In this document: piece after piece, positions 24,101 through 34,814 of the stretch | Position numbering within the stretch: position 1 is the first letter of the stretch | Layout of the letters: the number at the start of each line of letters is the position of its first letter | Assembly: GCA_029207755.1 (NCBI GenBank) | Contig: JARCOQ010000004.1 | Location: 41,286,305-41,350,304 of the forward strand | Length of the DNA stretch: 64,000 nucleotides | Source of the DNA: Chamaea fasciata | Lineage: Eukaryota > Chordata > Aves > Passeriformes > Sylviidae | Reading direction: 5' to 3' | Notes under the pieces: model-generated | What the model saw: only the letters and a program-made list of their open reading frames with translations | Told to the model about the DNA's origin: nothing | Databases searched by the model: none | Made by a program: the position numbers and the translations under genes

Positions 24101-26795
24101 AACATTTTTTTGTTTGCTTTGGAGGAGGGGGTTTACCTAGGGGTTCATTATTGTTTGCATTGCAACACTCCAAAATGACGCAGTTTTGGAGATCTGAAGT
24201 TAGGTTTCTAGGTTTGTTTCAAGATGAGCCTTTTGTCTGGAACACAAGTCACTTGAAAGTTTCAGTCTTGTGACTATACCACCCTAAAGAAGCAATATTT
24301 GAGAATATTTCCAAAGACTGGAAATGTATTCCAGCTCCTAGACACCCTTACTGGAAGCTCAGGTAATCTTAAGAGGTCTAGAAATCTAATGTCAGTGGTA
24401 CATAAGAATCTGGAAACATAGCTTTGAATTAAGGCTTAAGAGTCTAACAGGAAAAAAGACAAGCTACTTGGTCTTACGCGATTATCCTATAAATTGCTAA
24501 GTTTTTCTTTAACATTAATATGCTCTGAAATGGAAGTTACAAGGTCCTGAATCTAGCCTTGATTTTTCTGATCAGTGGCATTTGCTCACTCATGTCTGGC
24601 TATGGTAGTACAACACTGCACATTGAAACACTGGTTATTTTTTACTTTATCTTGGAATGAAACCCACTGGATGAATCCATAGATGAACTTACTCTAATAT
24701 TTGATTGATTCTTACAGCTTAGACTTAATCTGGAATTTATTTATTTTGCCCTGATATATGTACCCAGTTTAGAGTCACAGGTTAGAGACTATATAAGCAT
24801 TCTTATCTACCCTGTTTGAAGACAGAGGAGAAAAGAGAGAAATATCCTAATATGTTAATATTTCTTCTGGTGATTGTTTGAACTCTTGAAATGTTTTCAG
24901 AGTTTTCTAAAGCCCAAGTCTTCTACTTTTCAAGAACTTTGAAAATACAGATTAATTACTAGAACAAATAGTTTTCTTGGTGATTATTCGAAGAGTAATG
25001 CACAGTTCCCTTGCAGCTACTCAAACCAGGCCTTTGATATGCATGATACTGGTACTCATGGATTTTGTTTTATATCTTCTTAGTCTCCGAGAAATCTAGC
25101 ATGGGATAGGGCTAATACCATGGGTGTTGTGAATTGTAAGACAGCATGTGTGGTTCTGCTGAATTGCCTAGTAAGTGCTCTGACTCTTTAAATAGGAGGG
25201 TGATCCAGCACACTAAATAGAGGACCAAGGACAGCAAACCTCAAGAAAAGTTAAATCTTTAAAGGAAAAGGTTTCCAGTTCACTGATTTGATTCCATATT
25301 AAGGCAATCTTATGTTTTTTTTAGAAAATACAATTTGTAAATAATTTTTCATGCACAGAGAAACATCCCTATACTAATCCAAATGCCTGTTTAATTTTTG
25401 CATACTATTCTTCTCTGTTAACTGTCACATTTATGTAACAGTCCTGAAAAAAATATGAAAGTTGATTCTTTGTTTTTATCTTGTGATTTCTTGTTTTCAT
25501 GAGGGAAAAAAATGTATGTACATTTTTTATAAACACAAAATTGTGTTTATATTTTTTATTCTTGTACAGATATTAAGATTATATTGTTCATGACAGCATG
25601 GTAATTTACCCCAGGGTAAAATCTTAAAAGCTTGTTTGATAGTAACAAATGGAAATAATGCTTGAGGAAAAATGGGAAGGTTAAGGGATTTTTTTATTAT
25701 TATTTGTTTGGTTTAATCTGTCTTATCTAAACCCTGCTGCTGGTTTACATTTTGACATATCCCTCTAAGTTTTTTCCCCAAAAAAAGGGAGGCCTAGATA
25801 GCACAGCTTCACTCTCACTGACCCAAAAGCAGAGGACTTTCATCTAGGTTGCAAACAGCAGATGTTCATGTGGCAGATGTGGAGAATTTTGTCCCTCTTC
25901 ATAATAACATTTTTTATTGCTGTAATTTTGGAGGGTAGAAATCTGGCCAACTGTGTGGATGAGTTGGAGAGGACTAAAAAACATTTTTGCAAATTAGGGA
26001 TTATGGTCATTTATGACAGCTCCCTTAATGAAAAAGTAGAGGTTATTTAGAACCAAAGGAGTTTTTGAGCTGTTCAATCCTGACTAGTTTAATGGACGGG
26101 GAGATGATTTTTTACAAAGAGGAAACAGCCTCTAACCAAAAACTTTTCTTCTGTCCCTCAGTCTTTTTTTGCCATATGAATCATCATCTGAGGAATAGTG
26201 TTTTACAAGCCTTTTAATCAATAACAAAGAGATTTCTCTTTCAAGCACATGATATTTTTCCCCCTGAAAAAGCTATCTGAAAGTGCATATTTCAGTGGTG
26301 TTCCAAACAGTTGTTGATAACTAGGTACAAAAAAGTTTGTTCTTATTCCACAATCATGCATTATTCCATAGGAATACAGTCCATTCACCTTACAGGAGTA
26401 GTCCACGCGTTGCAAGTATAGCAGTTTGATAAAGTTTTTAGCCTGATGCTGTGGAGTGATGAACCTGAGGTTTCTGTACTATTCTCAAAATATGGGCAGA
26501 TACCATTTTAAAGGATGTACAGGAGTTATGGGTATTCTTCCAAGATTCTTTTCTCTCTGCACATTTATGACCCTATAGTTTGGTGATTATTATCACTCTC
26601 TACCTCCATGGCTTGCCTCTTTCCACGTTAGGGTGGTTCTTCACCTGCTTTCTCAAATGGTCCCTGTTTGCCCTTCTTTCATTTTTTTAAATCAGAGACC
26701 AGAATATATTCCATTTAATTTTCACAGATGGCATCTTTGATTTACTATTTATCAGAAAGCAAATAAGGATTGATGGCTCTGGATCATAGTGCAAT
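21171..26795. other. Intergenic DNA, no gene seen
   Basis: AT-rich, with scattered open frames of up to about 104 codons that have no family resemblance and biased, chance-like composition. A 22-nt palindrome (ATAAACACAA, AA, TTGTGTTTAT) lies at 25529-25550. A short three-fold ATTAAGACTTTT repeat is near 21878-21910. Confidence 0.5.
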
Positions 26796-26860
26796 AGAAT
26801 TATCTGGGTTGGAAGAGACCTTAAAGACCATCTAGTTCCAGCCACTAGAGAAACACTGAA
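26796..26860 (-). mobile_element. CR1 LINE, short 3' terminal fragment
   Basis: 'gggttggaagagaccttaaa' followed by 'gaccatctagttccagcc' is the reversed CR1 3' end. Only about 65 bp are recognisable. Confidence 0.75.
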
Positions 26861-28162
26861 CTATTGCTGGAATTCCAATTCCTCCTCATTTTTAATCTGA
26901 ATAATTTTATTCAGAAATAGGGACAATTTTTCTTCTGCAACATATCCAAATAGCTGTTCAGGACACTCACAATAATCATACATATTTAATGTGTTTAAAC
27001 TATTGTCCAAATATCTGTAACAAGTACTTCTTGCTTATCATGGGAAACTTAATGCATAATTATTTACTTTTGTGACACTATTGATCCATAAAAAAAAAAA
27101 AAAGAAAAAATATTGCACCTTCTATTTCAAAAAAAGAAAATCAAATATATAGAGTAAAATTTCTGTCACAGTGCAATTAGAACAGGAGCATCTACTCATT
27201 AAAGATACGTTTTTATTAATACAATAATAGCAGTTTCATCATGCAAATGCATCCATGTCACACAGAACTGTAGTGTATCATCACGTAAATTTATATTCCC
27301 ATCACAGTTTCTTCTTTCAGAATATGATTTCAGAGCTGTCATCTGACAGGGGCTGAGTTTTATGTCCTACTATTAGTGATGTTTTCATGTAGGGACAGTA
27401 TACTCAGAAGTTTTTTGTCAGGACTCATATTTATGGCTCAAGTTTTCTATTTTTGAGCTTTGGAAAGTGGCTGTGGAAAAGTCTCTAAACTTATTTGTTC
27501 CTCTTAGCAAATATGATAAAATGATTCTACCTGTATTCACCTTCCCAAAACACCAATGCAGTAATTCCAGCTTTTTGTACAAATATGCACTGATGTTTTA
27601 CAGTGATTGTGCCTCCTCCTCAGGATGACTGAAACTATTTGCTGGTGTTGTAACAAAAAATTGAACTGGAAGATTTAAATTTTCCAAACTCTCTGTGTAA
27701 TATTGGCATAGCAACCTGGGACCTGTTGCCTTTCTTTGGACCCTGAGTTGAAGTAAAATTCACTGAAAAAAGTAAGAAATACTCAAGGTGATGTGATGAC
27801 ATTTTCTTGATATAATGATAATTGACTGGAATTTTAAAATGCCCCAACAATGGTGACTTGAATTTTAATTCAAAATGAAACTTCTTACTTTTGTTAAATA
27901 AATACAAAAATGAGTAATGTGTGAAACATAACACCAAAAAAACCCCCCAATAAATTAACTTGTTCAATAAATGCTTTCACAGTACATCTTCATTAAAAAA
28001 AAAAAAACAACGAAAAAAAACCAACAGAGAGATAAGAATAACATAAAAATTATTTCTTTCATAATTAATTTTTTAAAATAACAAGATACTGAGTGTGTGA
28101 TAAGTTCCATTGGGAAATGAAACCCATGATTATTTTGATCCATAAAGTATAGCATGCTTTAC
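26861..28162. other. Intergenic DNA, no gene seen
   Basis: AT-rich, with A-rich runs near 27091-27110 and 27996-28020. The 110-codon minus-strand open frame at 27635-27967 has no recognisable family signature. Confidence 0.5.
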
Positions 28163-28974
28163 TGTCTTGGTTTGGGAAGACAGGTATCTGCCAGGTAATT
28201 AAAAAAAACCAACTGCAGTTTACTTTGGGATGGAGAGTGTAAACCCCCCCCTCCCTCCACCCCCTTTTTTTCTTTTTCAATTATCAATTTACAATCAGAG
28301 GCTCTTAGGCAAAGATTTGGGAAATAGGAATAGCAGTTCTTTACTAGTATGTATTACAAAGCAAACAAACACAAAAAAAACCCCACCAAACAACTACAGC
28401 ATTAATAACAAACGAAAACAGTACCAAGAACCTTGAGGGCTTTGTTTCACAAAACCCAGGGCAGTTTGGTTTTGGTGTCCCTGCAGGATCCTCAGAGCAC
28501 CAAGCTGAAACAGTGGAAAAGTCCCGGGCTGGTAGCTGGGATGGCAGGGTGTCCCGGCAGGCAGGGGCAGGATGTCCCGGCAGCGCAGGGGGTGCAGGGT
28601 CACACTGTAGCAAGAGGAGCAGCACCGAAGAAGCCGAAGGCGAGGCAGGGCTTGGCCCAGCTCCCACGGGTGGCAGAGAAAACTCAGGATTCAGGCCGAA
28701 CCGGTGATAGTAGATTTCCCAGGACTGGATCCCTTTGGCCACAGTGAAACTCTTCCAGCCAGCAACAGCCGTTCTCTCTCTCCCCGAACGCTGGAAAAAG
28801 AAGAGCCCACAGCTGCCTCAAGCTCTGTCTTTTACCTGCATTATCTCCCCCTTCCAACTTTGTCCACCTCTTTGTTTCGGTTAAGTACTCTCAAGTATCC
28901 AACACTTGGTCTCCTTGGTAACTTATGGGGAAAAAATTCTTTAGAGAAAGAAGGAACAAACCTAACCCCCAACA
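28163..28974 (-). mobile_element. Solo LTR of an endogenous retrovirus, passerine type
   Basis: The + strand starts TGTCTTGGTTTGGGAAGACA and ends CCCCCAACA, so the minus-strand LTR reads TGTTGGGGG to AACCAAGACA with canonical TG and CA ends. The flanks are TTTAC (left) and TCTAC (right), compatible with a 5-bp target-site duplication carrying one mismatch. The middle (about 28480-28720) is much more GC-rich than its surroundings and contains two GCCGGGACA-type repeats. The TGTCTTGGTTTGGGAAGACA start is, from memory, a hallmark of songbird ERV LTRs. No internal retroviral genes adjoin it. A 132-codon open frame inside is explained by the GC-rich LTR. Confidence 0.7.
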
Positions 28975-29831
28975 TCTACTTTGAGGGTTTACATCTCAGA
29001 ACCTGACACAGAACAGGTATCAAAAGGCTACCACTAAATTAGCATTTAATGCATTTTTCTGTGTTCATACATGCAGAGCTAGTGGACAGACACTGCTAAT
29101 GAGCTGCTTCAGAGGGTCAGAGACCACTGCTAACTCCACAGCCAGGACTTGCAGCAAGCACATAACACACATGTGCTCAGTTCCCTGAATAATTTCCTCC
29201 TTTCATTTCTTCAAATATTTAACTGTAGGTATATGTGGCCAGAATATAGCCTTAGAAAAATAGTGCAAAAAAGGGACATGTTTCATAATAGTGAATATAT
29301 TCAAAATTCTTAGCATAGCAGAAGACTGAAAAGTGTTTGAATCCTTTAATATCTGTGAAGTCACCATCAGAACACTGGAAAATACAGAAATTATTTTATA
29401 GATGTTACAGTAGAAATTCATTACTTTTAAACTTAGACAGGAAATGGGGAAACAGAGGCCAATGTAGTTAAAGGATATAAAAAGTTAGTATAAGTAATAA
29501 GCAGAAAGTGTTTAAGTAACAGAAACAATTTGGAAAGGAAAAACATTGGGAGTAATAAAAATGTTAAAAAACCAAAAGGAAGGGGTGACCGTAGAATTAC
29601 TGAGTATATTTCAACCGCCTATAAAGATTTCTTTAAATAAAATATACTTACAGTGAGCAGCGGAGAAGTAAAATATGCAGAGAATTAAAAAAACTAACTG
29701 GTAAAATAGCTATGGAAATTCTGGCAGAAGAGACAAAGAAATGTCCTATTTCATAATGCCATTATGCTTCACAAATGAGAGGATAAAACAAGGAGGCATG
29801 CAAAACATGTATCTAAAATTACAATTGCTGG
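28975..29831. other. Intergenic DNA, no gene seen
   Basis: AT-rich sequence between the LTR and the next CR1 copy. No gene or repeat recognised. Confidence 0.5.
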
Positions 29832-29899
29832 ATCACAGACTAGAATAGAGTTGGAAGGGACCCACAAGGATCATGGAAGTCCAGCTCCTGGTCCTACAC
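29832..29899 (-). mobile_element. CR1 LINE, 3' terminal part of split copy
   Basis: Reversed CR1 3' end: 'gagttggaagggacccacaa' and 'ccagctcctggtcctacac'. The CR1 copy is cut here by an LTR and resumes at about 30223. CTACAC at 29894-29899 is the left target-site copy. Confidence 0.85.
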
Positions 29900-30222
29900 T
29901 ATTGCTATTTCTCATATGTGGGAAGATCGCACATAAGCAATATGACTTATTAGCAAGCTTCACTTTATTGATCAAAAGGCACACATTATATTGAAGCTAC
30001 TTATTATTATGCATACTTGTTAACATTTGATTGGTTACAGTAAAAGAAAACTATATACTTGTTATCACTAAGCTTCTCCCTCAAACTTCTCAACCCCAAC
30101 GCTTTGTTATGGTAACACAGCTGCGTTCAAGGTCATGCTGACCTCACCGGCTCCTGTGCAAGTCATGTTAGCAAAGCATCCTCATGTCTGCATGGCCTTG
30201 GTCATGTAGCCATTCCTCAACA
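29900..30222 (-). mobile_element. Solo LTR with 6-bp target duplication, inside CR1
   Basis: A 323-bp insertion into CR1 is flanked by CTACAC on both sides (29894-29899 and 30223-30228). On the minus strand it begins TGTTGAGGAATGG, has a CCAAT word and a TATATAG word, then AATAAA (+ strand TTTATT at 29964-29969), and about 64 nt of U5-like sequence to the end. The canonical CA sits three bases inside the left junction (TAT extra). A 6-bp duplication fits an ERVK/beta-type or alpha-type integrase. No coding interior is present. Confidence 0.78.
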
Positions 30223-30675
30223 CTACACAGGACAGCCACAAGAAGACACAATGTGTGCCTGAGAGCATTGCCCAACAGATTCTTGAATTTAGTCTGGCTG
30301 ATGCTGTGGCCATTTCCCTGGGGAACCAAGGAAATCCAGCCATCCTCTGGGGGAAGAACCTTTTCCTAATAACCAATCTAAACCTCCCCTGACACATCTT
30401 CAGGCCATTCCCTCAGGTCCTGTCACTGGTCACCACAGAGCAGAGATCAGCATCTGCCTCTCCTCTTCCCTTTATGAGGAAGTTTTAACTGCAGTGAGGT
30501 CTCCCCTCAGTCTCCTCTTCTCCAGGCTGAACAGACCAAGATACCTCAGTCACTTGTATGGCTTACCCTCTCCTTCAACATCCTCATTGCCCTCCTTTGC
30601 ACACTCCTCTTACAACTACGTCTTTTTTTGTATTGTGGCAGCCAAAACTGCCCCCAGCACTTGAGGTGACCCTAA
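30223..30675 (-). mobile_element. CR1 LINE, main part of split copy
   Basis: Resumes the copy interrupted by the LTR, after its CTACAC duplicate. Reversed CR1 blocks: 'gagagcattgcccaacagat', 'gggggaagaaccttttccta', 'ctcctcttctccaggctgaa' and 'cattgccctcctttgcacac'. This is a different CR1 subfamily from the 10.6-kb copy, judging by its 3' region. Frame broken. Confidence 0.88.
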
Positions 30676-30828
30676 ATGAGTTTTGGGTTAGGAAAGAAGG
30701 AAGATGGTTGTCATGTCATAGGTAATTCTGTGCAAGAAACCAAAAGTTTCATATAGTTTCATATAGGTCCCCTGTAGTTTCATGGAGTGAATCATATTTT
30801 ATTGAAAATACTAATTTTTGGAGTAACT

Positions 30829-30935
30829 ATCACAGAATCACAGAATCACAAAGAATTCTGAGTTAGAAGGGACCCCCAATGATCACAAAGTCCAACTTGG
30901 ACAGGGATAAAACCCGTGACCCTGGCATAAGAGTG
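30829..30935 (-). mobile_element. CR1 LINE, short 3' terminal fragment
   Basis: Starts with an octamer-like tail ('atcacagaatcacagaatca') and continues 'gagttagaagggacccccaa' and 'tgatcacaaagtccaactt', the reversed CR1 3' end. The octamer tail is a CR1 family trait. Confidence 0.85.
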
Positions 30936-31440
30936 CAATGATCTTATTTTTATAATGGATTTTCTAATGAAATGAAATTTTAAAAAATTCAATAAAGTTA
31001 TCAGATTGATAAAGAATCTATACCTTCTTAAACGTCTCAAATATATAACTTCAAGTGCTGATTATTTGATATTCAGAGCAGAAGAATTAACATTTAACTG
31101 CCAGAAATATCTCTTTTTGCTTCTCAAAGTTATTTAAACGACTTTTGTACTGGGAAAAAAAGGTGCAAATACTTCTTAAAATACTTCAAAACACTTTTTC
31201 TTTGTTGTATTTCTGTCCTTGATCCTAAGGCTTAGCCAAATTTGGTTTACATGCATTTTGAAAAGCCAAACAATGCAGTTGTGTTCTGTCACAAAAGAGA
31301 TATACTTTATGATCAGTGAGTGGCCTAGAAACCCAGGCTCCCAGGAACATAGATGAAGATTACAAGACAGGAAAGAGCAGTGCAGGTCTGCCCTGGACCA
31401 GAATTCTGCACTGCACACTCCTTTAGCAACCTGGAAGGGA

Positions 31441-31830
31441 TGTTAACAACATGTGGTTGTTAACCATGTGTTGTAACGTGGGCACATAGGCTGTGGGCAC
31501 TCACCTGATCTAACGTGTGGGTACTGTAAATCTCTTAACTGTTTCTGTGTAGGATTCACAGAACAGGAGGCTTACTCAAAGTCTGACTTGAAATGTTTGA
31601 AAGGAGAAATTTTCTTTCTTGCCCCAAGGCCTGTTCCAGTTGCAGGTCCCTGAATAGTAAGGTAATGCAAAGCAGGTGCCTGGAGAGAACACTTGCAGCA
31701 TGTGGACTTCTGCAAGGTCAAACATGATGCATGAAAGGGTGGAACAGAACTTACTAGATTACAACCATTCAGGTATCTGCTTAATATAACAGTTGACAAT
31801 AAAGTGGATTCCTCCGACTTCTGCCAGGCA
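31441..31830 (+). mobile_element. Possible degraded LTR
   Basis: Starts TGTTAACAAC, ends GCCAGGCA, and has AATAAA at 31798-31803 only 27 bp before the end. A perfect inverted repeat (GTTAACAAC, 5-nt loop, GTTGTTAAC, 31442-31464) sits at the left edge. There is no target-site duplication and no clear TATA placement. It may simply be unique sequence. Confidence 0.3.
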
Positions 31831-34274
31831 TTAAATGAAATAGGTTAGTTCATTCTTATATATACTAAAGTAAGAAAACTACTGTAATTCTATTGCTGAC
31901 TTAAACAAGTACAGCTGACTTTTTATATCTCTGATGCCCTGTTTTCCTGTGTTCAGATCTCTTGGATTTGGGATCAACACCTATGGTGCTATTGCAAATA
32001 CAGCATTTGCATAGAAATACTTAAGGCAGAATATATCCAAAACCTTTCAGAAAAAGGGATTCAATTCAAGTAATTTGTAGTGAAAGATTGATCTCAGGTC
32101 TTGAAGTGCAGGAACTCTTGTAATGCCACTACATGTTTTCACTCACAGGACATAGCACAGTGTGTTCCCTGTCCTGTCAAATTTGTATGGTTCGTATGGA
32201 ACTACCTATTAACACCTGCCATAACATCTGATTGCTTTCTTCAAATATTTTCACTGCCATGTGAAGAAAAATTCCACATTTTACCTGATGTAACCCTAAC
32301 ATATATCATTAACTATTTTTCTTTCTATGCCTTCTCTCATGGGGGATTTTACTATCACAAAAATCATATATAGGGCAAGTTAGGGGAATCCTTTTTCTTA
32401 AATGGTCAATTACTAAACATTTGTCAGTGGCTTCATAAAATATTAGGGAAATAGTCATAATATGCTTTGTTTTTTCCCCGAAAATGGGGTCCAATGTTGT
32501 TTCTGTCAAAAATACTATTTTCAGTCAAGGCAATAATTTTCACTAGGAAAAAAATCATTAATGGGAGATCATCTGAAGTTTTCTGGAAGGCAGTGCCATA
32601 TGTTTTCTCTAATGCAGTATTGCAGTTTACAAAAGGTTCATAAGCCTATTGGCTGGGATAACATTTTTACCCTCTAACAGTTTGTTAAGTTTTGTCCAAT
32701 CCATAAAAAATACATTTGTATTTTAGGTGGTGCTGCTTGCAGTATCCCAGTCATATAAATTAAATATGTCACCCAAGTAATGCAAACAGGTGTTGGATCT
32801 GATTCATAACTATGCTAAATCTTTTTTTGAACATTTCAGAGTTGTAATATTTCATATTTTCATAGCACTTTCCATTCTGTGGTCTCTAAAGGCTTAAATT
32901 TCACACCCAGGAAGGCAGAAAACACAAGCTAAATGAAGAATCAGAGGTGACATTCTCTTTTAAAAACCTTCCTTTTAGTCTGTGGAAGGCTGATGACCTC
33001 TTTATATACGTATCAAAAATTAAAAGACAATGGATGTTAGCCTGCTTAAAATTTTTTATCACTTTAAAATGTAAAGTTCCACTAGTCTTGGTGGCAATGG
33101 AGTCTGGGTTCATCACACAGGGAAAGTACCCTTCTTGCAAACTATTGCTTAATTTGAAATATGTCTAGAATGCATTTTAAAAAATAATCTTTCATAAGAA
33201 ATAAAATATGGTTTATTTTTACAGTCTTTTTTACTACCTTCTGTCATTATGTGGAAAAACGTTAACGTTTCTGGAAGCTTAGAAAACTTTCTTCTAATTT
33301 CTGCACCGAACAGATATATATCTCTTTCCAATGTGTCCAGAAGATTCGATAGTGGCTAGCTGTGTTGTTGAAGCTTCTATTTTTCTAAATCCACCCTCTT
33401 TATTTTTGTCCTGTTCTCTCTGGACACAAAATATTAACAAAAAGTATGCAGAAGCAAGGAGTCATCCAGTACCATATGTCTGCTCTAAGGTCTTTATTTC
33501 TTGCAGAATATTTATTTGAAGTAAGATTAATTTAGTGCCTTGCCTCTTACTTTAATAGGATGCTAAGTTGTTTTCTAGCTCACCATGGATGATCATAATA
33601 AATTGAGCTTGTTCTGTTCCCATGTTCAGTTAGAAGTGACTTGCAGCTTATCATCCATTTCAGTAAGAGGTGCCCAAGAACTCTCTTACGAGGAGGAGAA
33701 ATTCCTGGATAAAAGCCAATGATATGTTCTTAAAAAAAAAAAAAAAAAAGGAGAGAGAGAGAGAGAGAGAGACTCCAGAGAAAATTTCAGAAAGGTACAG
33801 AAATCTAGTCCTGTGGGTCCTGTGGCCTATCCCTCTCTGGAATTTCAACACAATATTTTCCCCAAAATACCCCACCCAAATTGCTATAGGAGTCCCCCAC
33901 CCACCATTTAAAATTACATACAGGGGACAATTCCTAGACAACAAGTCTAATAGCATATAATAATAAAGGAACAGGATGTCTGATTACTTGATCAATATAT
34001 GTTTGCATAATCACCTAAAATATTTTCTTGTACTTGAGGTTTGTAGAATCTCTCCACAGCTTTAAGCATTTTCATGAGGCATTTTCATCAAAATTAGAAA
34101 AAAATCTGTTTATTAATGTAGTTTAGGATTCTGCCAGAGAAACACATAGAATGCTAGTATAATGCCATCTTTCCACCTCTTTTAAACAATCCTGAATCTC
34201 AAGGAGCTCATATGACGCAGGGAGAAGGGACCAACCTACTTCATATCAGTGAAGTCCTCTCTCTGTTTAATGGA
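31831..34274. other. Intergenic DNA, no gene seen
   Basis: AT-rich, no coding pattern. Contains a poly-A plus (GA)n microsatellite at 33732-33771. Confidence 0.5.
33732..33771. repeat. Poly-A followed by (GA)n
   Basis: An 18-A run (33732-33749) directly followed by about 11 GA units. No retroposon body is visible upstream, so I treat it as a compound simple repeat. Confidence 0.95.
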
Positions 34275-34814
34275 TGTCCTGGGTTGTAGTATGGGATATG
34301 CACAAAGTATTCTATCACCATCTTAATGAACTGTTGAATCCAGGTGGGGCAGTGTTTTCCCAGACCCCCTCCCTCTGGGCCATTAGCCTCTGTTAATGGC
34401 CCATCAAATGCCTTGCCCATGACTCATAGATAACTCCCTCCAGGAGCTATCTCTGTTTAATGGGCCATCAAGGACCCACTGCATGACTCATCATCCCATT
34501 GTGAGATGCTCCGCCCCGAGGGAGGAACCAAGCATTCTCACCTGGATATAATCTGGGGTTTGGGACAGTACAGGGGGCCCTTACCCACTGGATTCCCAGA
34601 GGACCGGAGCTACCAGACCTTTCTACAGGATCACTGCTTCAGGAAGACCACCTCATCTGGACTGCTTCCATCACTCTGCTCAGGTTTTATTCTGACTCTG
34701 TCAGTGGTCTTTTGTATAATTGCATCTATTTTATTTTACTTTCTTTCCTTTCTTCCTATTAAATTGTATCTCTGACTTGGAGCCTCTCATTTGTTTTGCT
34801 TTCAAACCACTACA
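34275..34814 (+). mobile_element. Solo LTR with perfect 5-bp target duplication
   Basis: The clearest LTR in the window. It spans 540 bp, beginning TGTCCTGGGTTG and ending AACCACTACA, and is flanked by identical ATGGA at 34270-34274 and 34815-34819. Inside are TATAAT at 34547-34552 and ATTAAA at 34758-34763 as candidate polyadenylation signal, with about 50 bp of U5 after it. An inverted repeat GGGCCATTA / TAATGGCCC (34377-34402) lies in U3. A 5-bp duplication is typical of ERVL-type integration. No gag, pol or env sequence adjoins it. An 89-codon open frame inside has no retroviral likeness and I regard it as chance. Confidence 0.9.

Noticed and set aside
27635..27967. 110-codon minus-strand open frame
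   Set aside because: Lys/Phe/Ser-rich with no recognisable domain; consistent with chance in AT-rich DNA.
28344..28742. 132-codon minus-strand open frame
   Set aside because: Lies wholly inside the GC-rich LTR at 28163-28974 and has no resemblance to a retroviral or host protein that I know.
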